Shown here one piece after another: positions 9,407 through 21,410 of a stretch of DNA of 64,000 nt. Position numbers and translations under genes: made by a program. This DNA comes from Papaver somniferum. Its lineage: Eukaryota; Streptophyta; Magnoliopsida; Ranunculales; Papaveraceae. Below the pieces are notes generated by a model. It saw only the letters and a list, made by a program, of their open reading frames with translations, did no database searches and was not told the DNA's origin. The stretch is taken from the NCBI RefSeq assembly GCF_003573695.1, contig NC_039359.1:95229275-95293274 (forward strand). Reading direction: 5' to 3'. Each line of letters opens with the position of its first letter. Positions within the stretch are counted from its first letter, which is position 1.

Positions 9407-12054
9407 CTAAACTCTGGATGTGCCAAGCTTTCTCTCAAACAAGCGGCGCAGGAGGTACACTTGTAGAATGCTAGCCCCGACAAGTGCTGCAGATTCAAAA
9501 ATGGCCTTGTGAATTGCCCTTCTGCTCATTCCTTCGTTAACTGCACAACCGCAACAGAGCAAGAGTATTAGTTGATATATCTTATATAGATGACAAGGAG
9601 ACTTCACAAGGGTGGTGTGATGCATATATCAACAGAGGAAGGGTGGTGTGTGCCCTCACAAAATATCAAATGCACTTTATATATGTAATCTACTCTGTTT
9701 GTTCGCAAATAAAGGACGTGCATAATAACATCATCTGATTTCATCAAATTGTTTGAGAAACAGAGGTAAGACAAATCGAAGTGAAAACGTAAAATCAATC
9801 TAATAAGGTGTATGAAAAAGAAGAATCAAGAATTTATAGAGAGAAAAATAAAGGTGGGCTTCCTATAAATACAACATCAACAAAAGAACCAATAATTTAA
9901 AAAAAAGGTGGGCATCCTTATAACCAGGATATACCAAAACGGAGCAACAAAAAAATGGAACCATAAAGTAGTCTAGATAATTCAGCATCGATTGCTACCT
10001 TATGGATGATGCCGAAGATCGATATATTTTCATAAAAAATGAACAATCAGTAAATATACTAAAACAGAAAACTGCTGGTTCAATCTGAATCTGAGTGCCT
10101 GATCTGGGTACTCACAAATTCTTTTATATGGTTTACTACTTGAGTGGATTAAAAATGAGAGACCAAAAGCAAGAGCAACCTACAAAAAATAATCTAAAGT
10201 GTGGACATGTGTGCATTCCTAGAAAGAATATAGCAAATGTAGACGGAAGTGGTATAGCACTAGCATAAGCATGAAAAGCAATAATTCTCTTACAAGTGAA
10301 ATTTCATACCTAGTGCTTGACGATCAGTTGTAGCTTCTAACCAATGCTGTTCAAACTGGATGTTGTAAAGCGCTTCCTCTAATTTAGAAATTTGTTCCAG
10401 CAAGGGGTTGAAGTGCTCTGCATATATTGATAAATATTAGTACAAGCAAATACTAAAGAGTTTCACCACGAAGGACATAATCCACCAAAAAAGGGAACAG
10501 GTTACCATCTTTAGCGTGCTGTTCAAAGTATGTAAAATGTCCGACATGAATATCAAAGTCTAGGGTTTCATGATAAGGAGACTTGTTAGTGAAGCAGAAT
10601 TTATGGACCCCTTTCTTGTGAGCCACAAACTCAAACTTTTCACTTGTTTTATCACGAGCATCGTGAATTTGTTCTTCAGTTGGTCCTTTAACCTGCAATA
10701 TCAATAATATGCTTAAATGGTGCTGCATTTACAGCATAACAGAATAATAACCGAAAAGATGAATGTATTCCCCAATCACAGGAATGGGAAAAAGAAACCC
10801 AAGCTCTTTTACAACGATCCTATATGAAAAATCACTTTGACTGAACAAAAAAATAATTAACACATTCCCCATAGCCAATCAAAGGGTTCGCCATCCAGTC
10901 TAACAGGATCAGATCAACAACAGGCGATGCTATTTATGCTCAAAACACATTGGGGCAACTGGTTAACAGGGTAGACAACATGAATACAGGAGCATCTAAG
11001 GGTAAGAGGGAAAACCATCAGACAACATGAAATATAGGAGCACCTAAAAATAATATAAAGTGTGGACAGGTGTGCATTCTCCAAAACCTTCACTCTTACA
11101 TCTACAGCAAACGTCTACGCAAGCCTTGTCTGATATGGGCCTAGCAGCCTAAGATTTTCAGTTTGGATTTTTATTGCGCCTAAGTACACACCTCAGACAA
11201 GTTTGGTTCGAACGACCTCAACTTTTCACAGCTATGATAAATGCAAGCACTTCGTATGCAGTAGATTAAATACTAACAAGACCAGATATTAAGGAGAGAC
11301 CCACAAAACAATACAAATTGCTATTCTTTGTATAGCAGGAGCGTACTTGTTCAGGATGCACAGCTGAACACCTCCCCATCCCTAAAGAATGTTGAGGACC
11401 AAAAAGCGTCTGCTATTTACTATTCCTAATGAACAGGATCACCACGTGACATGAATTCCAACAAAATCCATCAACTCCAGGTATTTAGGCTTTTAATAGC
11501 AAGTTCAATCATACAGCTTCTAATGCATTCCTGCCATAGTGTTTTCATAAAGAGTTTGCACAAATGGATGCCCATGTTTTGTATTTCCGATGGACAGGGT
11601 AGATATTAAGCAGTGCTTTTATCTAATGCATTCCTCCCATAGTGTTTTCATAAAGAGTTTGCACAAATAGATGCCTATGTTTTATATTTCTGATGTACAG
11701 GGTAGATATTAAGCAGTGCTTTGATTCAATTATATCCATGTAAGCATTAGATGGAATCAGAAGCAAAAGGATGAAGGAAAAAGATAAAGCAAAAGTAAGA
11801 AACTTGACAAACTCCTAAACAACTTCTTGAGGATAGACAATACTTACAACTAGATCTACACCATCGTCACCATAATGCCATCCCTCAGCTTTAATCACAA
11901 CAAAAGAAACATGGACAGTATCCCCTTCGTATGGAACCGAATGAGAAAAGCATTCCTCCCTGTCAATCACAAATCTAATCCCAACTGCTACTTGTAGGAT
12001 TGATAAAATGGCCAACAATGCAAAAGGAATAAATTTGGACGACAGATATTCCAT
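9407..12054 (-). CDS. Transmembrane emp24 domain protein, p24 beta2-like (4 exons)
   Basis: Cargo receptor of COPI/COPII vesicles between ER and Golgi. Exons on the minus strand: 12054-11848, 10692-10506, 10417-10310, 9540-9407 (636 nt, 211 residues). Signal peptide IPFALLAILSILQVAVG, then the GOLD domain: RFVIDREECFSH, YEGDTVHVSFVVIK, FCFTNKSPYHETLDFD and VGHFTYFEQHAKD, with the two GOLD cysteines (EEC, FCF). A coiled segment follows (ISKLEEALYNIQFEQHWLEA), then a transmembrane segment (ALVGASILQVYLLRRLF) and a short cytosolic tail ERKLGTSRV. Length matches plant p24 beta2. The ATG at 12054 is chosen because CAG|ATG there is a splice acceptor; the ATG six bases upstream would be intronic. 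Intron 1 (1155 bp) holds a tandem duplication. Reading frame intact. Confidence 0.92.
11520..11725. repeat. 103-bp tandem duplication in p24 intron
   Basis: Two adjacent copies beginning CTAATGCATTCCT at 11520 and 11623, sharing GTGTTTTCATAAAGAGTTTG and GGTAGATATTAAGCAGTGCT, with a handful of substitutions between copies. It lies in the first coding-region intron. Confidence 0.85.
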
Positions 12055-13135
12055 CTGCATGATACAAATAAAAACCTCAATTTACGATTTGGTATTGCAT
12101 TGGTGATAATACACAACTACTAGAGTGCATGCTGCACCTATTAACTAGAGAAAACCAAAAGAGGAGATAAGTTTATCGTGATTTAGAAAAACCATAAACA
12201 AAGAACTTAAAAGAATCAAGTTCAACCTACCTAAGTAAATAAAACAAGAAAATGAAAGCGGATTCAAATGTCCATATAAAACCACTGCACCGCGAAAACT
12301 AGTACCTTTAGTAAGTTGACTTGTTTATTTTCTGTTATCAATACTCAAAAATGATATACGACTCCCAAATTATTACTACAGTGAAGTTGCCCTCAGATCT
12401 CATTGTATCTGTTTTGAAACGGTTGAAACTAATGGGTTTTATTGCAAGTCTTCACACCTAGGGAACAAAAACAACAACAACAACAACAGCAGCAGCAGCA
12501 ACAACAACAACAACAACAATGATGATATAAAAGCTTGCAATAACCCATGCAACCGCTCGTCAAAGTGAGTTTTCCATCATAGGGCAATCAACAGTAACAG
12601 ATAATACTAGATTACACTTCTAATCAGGTTACATCTGATTTCAAGTATAGTCAACAGAATTTACTAATTCTAAGGACCTTGTTCAGAATTCAAGTCAATG
12701 GCTCAACAACAACAACAAAAAAAAATCCTTTGAAAATAAGACTAATTTGTAATCGATATATTAGGGCATCCAATTGAATTTCATAACCATCAATTAATCA
12801 GAAAAAATAAAAATCTACAGTAAAGAAACACATACCAAAAACAGTTTAATATCAAAATATCGGATAATTCTCAACTTTCTATCACAACGCCAAAACCCCA
12901 AAATTCTGATAATTTTCAGTACTTATCAACATGATTCATGCAGAGGTATAGTCAACCGAAACAATTTCAAAAAAAAAAAAAAAAACAACAACAACAACTG
13001 AAAAACCAAAGTCAAAATAGATCTTAAAGGAATGGGTTTCTTTTCTTTAATGGTAATCGATCTGCTCAAATAAAATCCCTAAATAAAAACTAAAAATTAG
13101 CTAAGAAAAACTCCTAAGAAGAAGAAGAAATTTAC
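12055..13135 (-). other. 5' UTR intron of the p24 gene
   Basis: Minus-strand donor ATG|GTAAAT at 13135 and acceptor TGCAG at 12055, immediately before the start codon. The sequence between has no coding signal and is rich in A and CAA repeats. Leader introns are common in plant housekeeping genes and often raise expression. A TATA-like TTAAATAAGG on the minus strand near 13229-13240 gives a leader exon of about 70-100 nt. Confidence 0.6.
12466..12522. repeat. (CAA)n/(CAG)n microsatellite
   Basis: Runs of ACA/CAA interrupted by four CAG units inside the p24 leader intron. A second shorter A/CAA tract is at about 12968-13000. Confidence 0.9.
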
Positions 13136-13261
13136 CATTTATTTCAATTTCTCTGACAAGAAAATCTTGAGATCAAATTTCTTTTTTTTTTTTTGTATAG
13201 CCGACTTGTTCTAGTCTTTCTCACGACTCCTTATTTAAGACTGAAAAATCCCAGGACTTAT

Positions 13262-13822
13262 GATCTGGGCTTTTATGGGCTTCGGATCGCAATGTCCCCT
13301 CCTTGGAAGTGTCCTCGTTTCTAACCAATTAGATCTCGACATGTGGCCCTTTTCACCCGTGATTCTATTTACGGTATAAAAAAAAGAAAACCCATACTGA
13401 GTTACTATTAACTTTTCAATTTGACCTAAACTAATTGTTATTTCTTTTATCTCATGTTTCATCCAAAGTCACGGTTCCTTATTAATCAACAAAGTTTTTT
13501 CATCAGAGAGTTTTTCATGAAAAGAAATTACGATTAATAGGTTAATGATCTTCCAATAGCTAAAATGCAATTTCAACGGATACTCTAAGGAACTTAGTTA
13601 AATTTATCTTAAGTCAATTAATGTTTTTTATTGCTTCACCTGTTGAAATCTTACGTTAAGACTTTAATTTATATAAGTAAATTATTAAATTAAAACAATA
13701 AAAAGAAATTTAAAGTTTATATAATTTTTGGTTATGTAGGATTTACACAACATTTCTCATCTTGTAGAAGACGATCTCCAAGTGCGGCGCAAATTAGTTT
13801 CAATAATGGCATCGAGCTTGAA
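13262..13822. other. Intergenic, nothing recognised
   Basis: Promoter-proximal sequence upstream of p24, then AT-rich DNA. I see no ORF, repeat or RNA gene in it. Confidence 0.4.
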
Positions 13823-14148
13823 CTTTTTTGGAACGTGTAATAGGGGGATATGAATTACTTCCCCCAACCAAAGGTGTCTGCTAAGGGGTGTTTTTTGGGC
13901 CGAAAATACTAAAACACCCTTAGACTAATTAAAAAATATTATGAAAAGACTGTTATACCCTTTCTACTAAAACATAAAATCAAAACCAAATCAAATATCC
14001 CCCATTTCTCTACCAGCTCCAGCATTCTCAGTTAGGATTAGGTTTCGAAATTTTTTTTCTTCATCGTTCACACCATCGTTCTTCATCGTCGATTAATCGT
14101 CGTTTCAAAATTTTCTTTGTCGCTTAAAGCTTACCTGAATCCATAACA

Positions 14149-15506
14149 GTGCCGCCACGAAAGAAATTTGATGGCCAATTGAAATCAAAATCGATTGCTC
14201 AACAGAAATTAGAGAAAAGGCTTGCTTTGATTGCTCAAGAGCAAGAACACGAAGAACAAGAGTTATCGAACGATCAACTACTCAGAAATATGGCTTCTGT
14301 GATAAGGTAAGTCATTTAAAACTGTTTAATTAGTGTTTCAATCGATTTGTAGCTATGGGTTTAGGTCAAAATCGCGAAACCCTAACTGAAACAGTTGAGT
14401 TTCAGTAGTTCCGACACTCAATTTCGTACGAATACCACACCGGAAATCAGTACCGGCCTTTAAATCTAGGATGAAGACCACACCGGTAGTCAGTTCCGGC
14501 ATCTAATTTAGGTTGAAGACCGCACCAGAACTTAGTTTCAGCATTGTATTTAGGATGAACACCACTTCTGAACCTAGTACCGGCATTGATTTGAACTTTT
14601 ACGAGTACGCCGATAGTAAGCTTCTAATAAACAGAAAACCCTAGGATTTTGTTATTTGTACCGGCATACATTTTAGGTTAGATTCCATGCCGGTACGTGA
14701 GTTTTGGTATCCAAAAACTTTAGAACTAGTACCGACATCCTCGACAATTTTTTTTCAATGCTGGTACTGTGTTCCGGCATTTGTTTTTATTTTACATAGC
14801 TGCCGGTACTGGTGTTTTCTTATCTAGGAATTTGCTATAGTGTACCGGTATCCTAGAAATTTATTTGTCAATGCCGGTAGTTACTCCCGGCATGTAATCG
14901 TTTGAATTTACCATGCCAGTATTAGCTCCCGGCATGTTCGATACTTTTTTTCAGTATGCCGGTAGTGATGATTCTATGCCGTAATGTGGTGTATCTATGT
15001 CGGTATTAGAAATGATAGTTAGTTGTCTTATATTTATTTTGTGCTTCTTTTGAAATAGATCTAAAGCAAAGGAAGCTAAAGCAAATGAGGCTAACAAAGG
15101 AAAATCTAAAGATGATGTCACTAAGAAAAGAAGGAAGGATGGTCTTGATACTCCTCAGTCTCTGCCTCCTCGAGGGAAAAACAAAAAGCATTTGGGTGCT
15201 GATACAAGAGGGGCAATTTGGGAGAGTGGTCGTGATCGTGATAAAATCGTAATCCGTGAATCTATCGGAGCTGTTGAGGAGGAAGATGAGCAAGATCAAG
15301 AGGAAAGTGAGGAGGAAGATAATGAGATTGATCCAACTCAATTAGCAAACCATAGCCAAGGAGTAGTGAAACAAGGTGGTCCAAGTCAACAACCCACACA
15401 AGGCAAGGGGAAAGGAGGCATGGAAATAGTATGGATATCGTGCCGGTTCTGGTGGTGCCGGCGTGGTATTCATACTACGGGTATTGCCGGCACCAAGCTT
15501 TTTTAG
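14149..15506 (+). pseudogene. Element gene A remnant (charged, low-complexity protein)
   Basis: Two exons: 14149-14306 and 15059-15506, joined by GT-AG borders (AG|GTAAGT, AATAG|AT). Exon 1 starts at GTG where an ATG is expected, followed by PPRKKFDGQLKSKSIAQQ and a Glu/Gln-rich coil. Exon 2 gives Lys-rich (KAKEAKANEANKGKSK, KKRRKDG) then acidic residues (EEEDEQDQEESEEEDNEID) and stops after a TGCCGG-rich stretch. Overall it looks like the N-terminal nuclear part of a transposon-borne protein whose catalytic part has been deleted. I do not recognise the family. Confidence 0.45.
14436..15006. repeat. Array of TGCCGGTA / TACCGGCA words in intron of gene A
   Basis: About 15-20 variants of an 8-base word and its complement, spaced roughly 20-60 bp, mostly alternating orientation: e.g. 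TACCGGCCT, TTCCGGCAT, TACCGGCATTG, ATGCCGGTACG, TGCCGGTACTG, TACCGGTATC, ATGCCGGTAG, CCCGGCATG. More copies lie at 15430-15495. The sequence between them is not conserved, so this is a motif array rather than a satellite. Confidence 0.75.
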
Positions 15507-15521
15507 AGAAAAAATGGCGGT

Positions 15522-15788
15522 TTAAAAAAAAAAAAAATCAAATTTTCGACCTCTTTGCAGCATTACCTGTGTGTTAGGGATGCTTATATGTTGAACTTGT
15601 TTACTTTCTTGGGTTGGTTCTTCAAAAAACACCTGATGCTCACGAAAATCATGATCCAAGGGTGTTGGTTCATCATATAAGTCCAATTGTGAGTTTTTAT
15701 CATTAACCAAAGACTGAATATATGATTGTTGTTGTAGTTTAGCTAAAGATTCAGCAGCTGCAATTCTCTCCTCACAATCATCTTCCAT
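15522..15788 (-). pseudogene. Element gene B remnant (first exon)
   Basis: From ATG at 15788 the minus strand reads MEDDCEERIAAAESLAKLQQ, a Gln-rich helix, then DEPTPLDHDFREHQ and SIPNTQ before a possible donor (CAG|GTAATG) near 15568. What follows is an A-rich tract, so any later exons are deleted. It faces gene A. No family recognised. Confidence 0.4.
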
Positions 15789-16139
15789 TTTCACAAAAAA
15801 AATTCCACTCAAATTTCCCCCCCCCTTCTACTCTCACCTCCCTCATACAAATTCAAATAAAAATACACACTAATCTATCCCCCAAATACTTAAGATTTTA
15901 CTAATTATTATTAACCACTAAACCTGATTAGTGAGGGCTAGATTAGGAATTAAAAAATTAATTACATAAGGGGTGACCCAGATTTTATACTAGGATCCCT
16001 ATTTTTTCATGTAGCTATATCCCCCAATTAGTTTCCATATCCCCCAATTGTGCGTTCTTTTTTTGTAGATGATATTTCTATTGAAGAGTAGCGTGTGTTG
16101 AATCAATTTATTCTAGAATATTAAAAATAACAAATTCCA

Positions 16140-16400
16140 GTACTAGCAATGAAGTTTGAAATAGAAGATAAAGCCTACAGTTTTTACAATACATTGTGCA
16201 TTCTATTTTGGTTTTAGTATGAGAAAAAGAAAATCCTAATTCTTAGCAACGGACAATTGAGAGATAGACTATTTTTTTGCTATGCTGAAGGTAAACGTGA
16301 TGTAGATACTCATGACGCCATCAAAGTCAAGTTTCACCATGCAGAGACAAGATTCGAGAGTTTAGATTGGATGAAAATCAGTTGTGTCTCAGACAACAGT
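16140..16400 (+). pseudogene. FAR1/FHY3-type DNA-binding domain fragment
   Basis: Reads MKFEIEDKAYSFYNTL, then after one in-frame stop YEKKKILILSNGQLRDRLFF, CYAEGKRDVD. This follows the FAR1 domain pattern (GMEF.SEE.AY.FYN.YA...GF...R....R.F.C..EG.R). FAR1 proteins are Mutator-transposase-derived transcription factors, or transposases themselves. Only the N-terminal domain remains; there is no DDE core, and the stop shows it is not functional. It sits 80 bp from the TIR element and could be an unrelated MULE relic. Confidence 0.5.
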
Positions 16401-16926
16401 ATGTATCATGTCATCTAATTAATTCCTAATCATACACATGTTGCATCAAGTCCTTGAAAGAAACATATTTTTAGATCTCATAGGAAAATGAGTGTTATAA
16501 ACATAGATCAATCCTAAACATCCGATAGGTCGGGAATACATCCTAAAGAAACAATAGAATTTATGAGTAGACAAGTAGGTATTCGTGAAAACTATAAAAA
16601 TCTTGTGTGCACATGCTCTAAAAGTTATATATGTGCACAATATTAAGAGTATTCCTACTCAGTACATTTTAAGGAGATAGATGAAAGATGTGATATCTGG
16701 CAATGTAAAACTAAGTCCAAACATATATACCACTGCAAATGACCCCAAGGAGATATAAAAAACGCTAAAAATAATTATGTAGACTACACATTCAATTGGC
16801 GATAACAACATCAGAGTAATGAAACATACGAAATTCCTTTGTCTGGACTTAACAACACATTAGCAAAGGTAGACGAAAGTTTCATAGGAGTAACAAACAA
16901 AGAAAATTTACAAGAAATATTCACAG
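16401..16926. other. AT-rich sequence, nothing recognised
   Basis: No convincing ORF or repeat. Ends at the target duplication CACAG of the solo LTR. Confidence 0.35.
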
Positions 16927-18921
16927 TGAAAATGCGGGGGTCTAACAACCACACCCAATATTTCGTTTGGCAATCTGAATAGACAAACTCCAATATACTT
17001 TCAAGAGAATCAACTATACAGTTAGACTGAATCTATAAAAAGTATATCAAAGAGTTTTATATCTATATCTCTTAATTCAATCCGCAATCAGCAAATAGGG
17101 ATTTGTGAGCCCGATTGAATATAATAGGATTAACTTGAACGGTACCAAAGACCAATTTTCAAGTGTCAATCAATTCACTCAACAATCCTAAGGCCGGATA
17201 CAAGAACTGATTGATCTTAATGTACAACCTGTGATATTTCTATTATATAAATAAAATATAATGCGGAAAATAAATAACATAAACACCAGAATTTTGTTAA
17301 CGAAGAAACCGCAAATGCAGAAAAACCCCGGGACCTAGTCCAGAATAAACACACACTGATTATAAGCTGTTACACAAATTTCCTACTACCTATTCGGACT
17401 ACATGTAATACCTTCTTCAGCACTTGTAGAACTCCTAGCAGAATACCGATTCTCTTTAGAAATTCTTCACACAAATCTTCTAGAAGAACCTAAAGTTCTC
17501 TTTAGAAGATACACTAACACGATTGAGACGATTTGATATTTTGTTTGCACAAAACACTGGTTTGAGTTCCCTTTAGATGTGAATCAAGGTTTTGGAAATC
17601 TTGTGTTTATTTTGATAAAAAAAATTACTAGGTAAAAGTAATATCAAAACAAACTTGTAGATTAGGGATTATTATACTCTTCAAAAATAGGAAGAGAAAC
17701 CTAATAACTCTACAACAAGAACAAGTAGAATAAATCTAGAGATATCTTGTTTAAAACTTCTCAAGGATTTTACGAGATGCCTCAATAGAAGTTTTTCTTT
17801 CTAGTCTCCGATTTCGACTAACAAGTGTAGGTATACGATCGGAAACTGAAATCTATCAAAACCTAGGGTTTATGATCAACAACTCTTGAATGGTTTTATA
17901 TCAGAAGAGAAAACCTTAGAATAGACAAGAGGTGAAAACCCTAGATTACAAGTTGTATAATCAATCAAGAAGATTTAATTCAACTTGGCTTTGTGATCCC
18001 CAATACAAAGACTTTATCTCACTCTTGTTCACGAAGAACGTAAGACATGGAAACAACCTGCAAAGCTTACGCCTATTTTCCAAAAGGAATAAAAACGTGT
18101 AAACTCACGAACCCTTTATTTATAATGAACAATAGCTTGGAAGCTAAGCAAAGCTATTTTCCTTTTTCAAGACTCTCCTAATTATGAGAGTCTTTCCTAA
18201 GTTATAAATATTATGCATAAATAATGAAATAAATAATTAATTAGCAAATATTTATTTATGTGAATAAATCACATTTTAATTTAAGCAGGAATTAAAAGTT
18301 ATCACAAACACTTTAATATGGTAATCAAATATGTTTGGATTAATAGTCATCTTGCCTAGACAAGGAAACATCACCAACTTGACCAAAAATAGCTTTTAGT
18401 CACGTAATTGGGCCCAAGTCCATGAATTGTTTCCTACTAACGAACTTTAATAAATCACTCATAACTTCATCGTTATAACTCGGAATTGAGTGATTCTTGA
18501 CTCGTTGGATTTATAAGCTCATTCACTATAAGATGAGATTCTTTATAAGGATAAAGGTTATTGTCTCCAAGGTCATGAATCAAATAACCTCAAGTATATA
18601 TACATAAATGTACATTTACCGTCATTGGAATTGTTCCATAGAGTGAGCATTTATCTTGATAGATTAGAAAGGTAGAATTGAACAAGAATCCAAATGAAAT
18701 CAATCACATACCTTTGTTGATGAAGTACTTGTTGATGTCTTCTTATAGTCTTCAATCTTCAATCTTCATCCTTTAAGAATAGCTTCGATTCAACTTCTTA
18801 GACCTAATCTAGTTCGAAACTATCTTTAGTATGCTAAATCAAGAATGCATTTTGGCAACTAAAATTGACAACTAACTTGACATACCAATGCTAGTGGGTT
18901 CAACCGAGCAGTGCTCTAACA
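16927..18921 (-). mobile_element. Solo LTR, Copia-type family, with perfect target duplication
   Basis: 1995 bp with TG/CA ends: plus strand TGAAAATGCGGGGGTCTAAC ... GAGCAGTGCTCTAACA, so the LTR reads TGTTAGAGCACTGC...GACCCCCGCATTTTCA on the minus strand. Both ends match the plus-strand LTRs at 26985 and beyond (TGTTAGAGCATTGC...CCCCCGCTTTTTCA), while the middle differs, so it is a related but distinct subfamily. CACAG flanks it on both sides (16922-16926 and 18922-18926). No internal domain is present, as left by LTR-LTR recombination. Confidence 0.88.
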
Positions 18922-18926
18922 CACAG

Positions 18927-19544
18927 GTCTTGCAATCAGGATCGGTGATTTATTATTTAGCTTGCAACATTTGACGGTATATATTTTTCAAATAGCAATA
19001 CAATACGAGAGCATACTAACAACCGTACTTGGACGGCGTTTTTAACACCTTCCAGGTAACTTTATATTTTTAATCTTTTTTTAAATACCTATCACCGTGA
19101 AGAAAAAAAATGATGTTTAACTTTTATCCCAGGAACAATAGGGATTACAAGGACATGGATTGCAAACACGATAGATCTACAATTATCGTCAATAGTACCA
19201 AACAAAAAATGTCGAATAAACATCCAAGTAAGAGGAGAAGACAAGCTTTGGAGCTCGGATTGCTGCACTAGAATATTTGGAGTTGCATCTGATTGCCTCC
19301 ACAAAACTACATAGTCAACTTAACTGCCGCACTAGGATCCTTGTAACAAATTTGGATGAGATGAAATCTTTTAGATATTATGTTTATTTATTTTATTTAC
19401 ACTTTTTTGGTTACATCTATTTTCTTTAATGGAAATACTCATAACTCTATTGATTAATAAGGATTTAGTAAAGATATATGTAACATGTTTTCCATTTATT
19501 CACGTCTTTTCCTTCATCTTGGATCATATTTTAGGTGATTCAAT
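18927..19544. other. Unassigned sequence before the LINE
   Basis: AT-rich, no gene recognised. It may include 5' UTR of the LINE fragment that follows. Confidence 0.35.
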
Positions 19545-19907
19545 ATGGGGGAAACTTTCGATTCTTCTAAGAATCCTATTGAGAATAAACCTATTTCTTT
19601 TGCTGATTTGGTTAAGGGCAAAAAACCTTATATGCTAAAAGATTCAGATCTACTATCTCTTCCTGATGCGTCTTTGTAAGGTGAGGAACCAACACTTGAT
19701 TTACCATTGGAACTCACTCAAGAGGGTCGTGAAATTTTTCAGTTTATTCTCATTGGAGACTGAACTTTAAGGGTTTGAAACTCAGTGACGTACAAAAAAG
19801 TTTGGAGGAACAATGGGGTTTTGATGAGGGTAGATGCAAACTTGTTCCTATGACTAAAGGGTTTTTCATCATCAAGTTGATTTCTGAGGAGGACAAGGAG
19901 CGAGTAT
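19545..19907 (+). pseudogene. LINE ORF1 (DUF4283 type), N-terminal part
   Basis: From ATG at 19545: MGETFDSSKNPIENKPISFA, DLVKGKK, then a stop after SLPDASL, and after frame changes FNFKGLKLSDVQ-like text, EEQWGFDEGRCKLVPMTKGF and FIIKLISEEDKERV. This is the DUF4283 region of plant L1-type LINE ORF1 proteins, which bind the element's RNA. It stops at the 5-bp duplication AGTAT (19903-19907) where an LTR element is inserted; it resumes at 26488. Confidence 0.75.
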
Positions 19908-21395
19908 TGTTATAGTTTTGAAAGTGGTAGTAAAAGTTCGTTGCTCGGACTTGTAAAGATTTAAAAATAAATATATATACAGAAAATATGTCACAAGATC
20001 AAGAGGAACCAGGACTCAGGATTCCAATGTTTTTCATATTCAAGTGGCTTAGAAATTAATCCTAGGCGATTATAGCTCAAAGTAAAACAAATATTAACTC
20101 TATCTTTGCCAAATTAGATTCCATAAAATATTACTTGTATATTATAAGCATGGCACATCAATAATACCTAGGACTAAGCATGTTCCATCAAACAAAATCA
20201 CAAGTAATTAATTGAAATCATAAATCAATTAAAATCGGTGCAAGAAGTGAATTAAGAATTATTTAAATAACCACATGGATGAAAAACAGCTTCCTCCATC
20301 ATCCCAGTATTGGGGTTTAGCTACTCATAATAATCATGTTCTCAAAATACATACTTGATGCTCAAAATATGATTAAAAGAGTGATAAATATAAAACAGTG
20401 AAACTACGACCAACCAAAGGCGTCCAGAAATCAACGATAGAATAAGACTGCTGTAAAACAACGATACTTAACTGCTGCTGTTAACGATGCGGAAATAAGA
20501 CTGCTATGTGCAGTCTGTTCTTCGTGTTCTTTAAGTTCCTCTAATGGCAGCAGCAGCAGCAGGTGGGAATTGCTATTAATCCTTCTTCATCGCTCCTCTG
20601 CGTCCCAAACCTTCCCAAAACTCTTGATAAAACTTCTCTGACTCAAAGGAAACTCTTTTATACCCAGCAACAACTCATTAACTGCCCAAAAATCTTCACA
20701 GTAATTCGAGAATATTTTTCTCAATATTTTTTCCTGTTTTACAAAAATCATGTCCCCAAATCTTTACGCGTCTTCTGAAACTCTCTGAATCCTTCCTAAT
20801 CTGGATATATTCGAATCCCAGCTGTATATCTTCTCATAACGCACGTATATCCTCCAACAGAATCCAATATTCTGAAAATATTCTCACGTCTCTGTTTACT
20901 TTGTTCTCCTATTCTAGCCCAATTTGATCGATTAAATTGCTTGTACTAACTCTGTTTAGTGTACTCAAGTCCAGCCCAATGGATTTCGGGTGTTGAATCT
21001 CTTCAAAACAGCCCAAGAATTCAAATCAAAAATTCATGCAGATGCGAAGAACATTTCCCGCCATTTTGAATTTTCAAATCGTGAAGAAGGGTGTCCCCCT
21101 AACCACTGTTGGGTGTCCCCTTAGTAATTTGGGCTGAAATAGTAATTTTTGGGTTGAAATAGTAATTTTCCTGGTTTCCTCCGGGACATTTCTGGGACGT
21201 TTCTGGTACATTTCTGGGGCGCCTCCAGGACATTTCTCCAGGGTGTAAATCATCATTTTTTGAGCAATTATTTCCATACAAGGGTATTTTCTCCAAAAAC
21301 ACCTAAACAAACATAAAAACACAATATTAGTACAAAAATAGAGTTCCAACAATACAGGCATTGAGGACAAATTAGACACAAAAATGTGTCTATCA
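19908..21395 (-). repeat. 3' LTR of the LARD-like element
   Basis: 1488 bp, TG...CA. Contains a short CAG run (about 20546-20560). Carries a repeated GGGACATTTCTGG/GGGACGTTTCTGG motif near 21183-21235. Confidence 0.92.
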
Positions 21396-21410
21396 AATAC
21401 CCCCAAACTT
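21396..21410 (-). other. Polypurine tract of the LARD-like element
   Basis: On the minus strand AAGTTTGGGGGTATT directly precedes the 3' LTR; this is the expected primer site for plus-strand DNA synthesis. Confidence 0.85.

Larger units (their letters stand above)
13831..16057. mobile_element. 2.2-kb TIR DNA-transposon derivative
   Basis: The ends are imperfect inverted repeats: left GAACGTGTAATAGGGGGATATG, right (complement) GAACGCACAATTGGGGGATATG. Flanking 8-bp direct repeats are CTTTTTTG (13823-13830) and TTTTTTTG (16058-16065), one mismatch, in T-rich DNA and so only moderately convincing. Inside, two gene remnants point towards each other with an intron full of TGCCGGTA words. A second GGGGGATAT motif lies near the right end (about 16015-16026). 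Size, TIRs and two facing genes suggest an internally deleted class II element. The superfamily is not settled: an 8-bp duplication fits hAT, 9 bp would fit Mutator. Confidence 0.5.
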
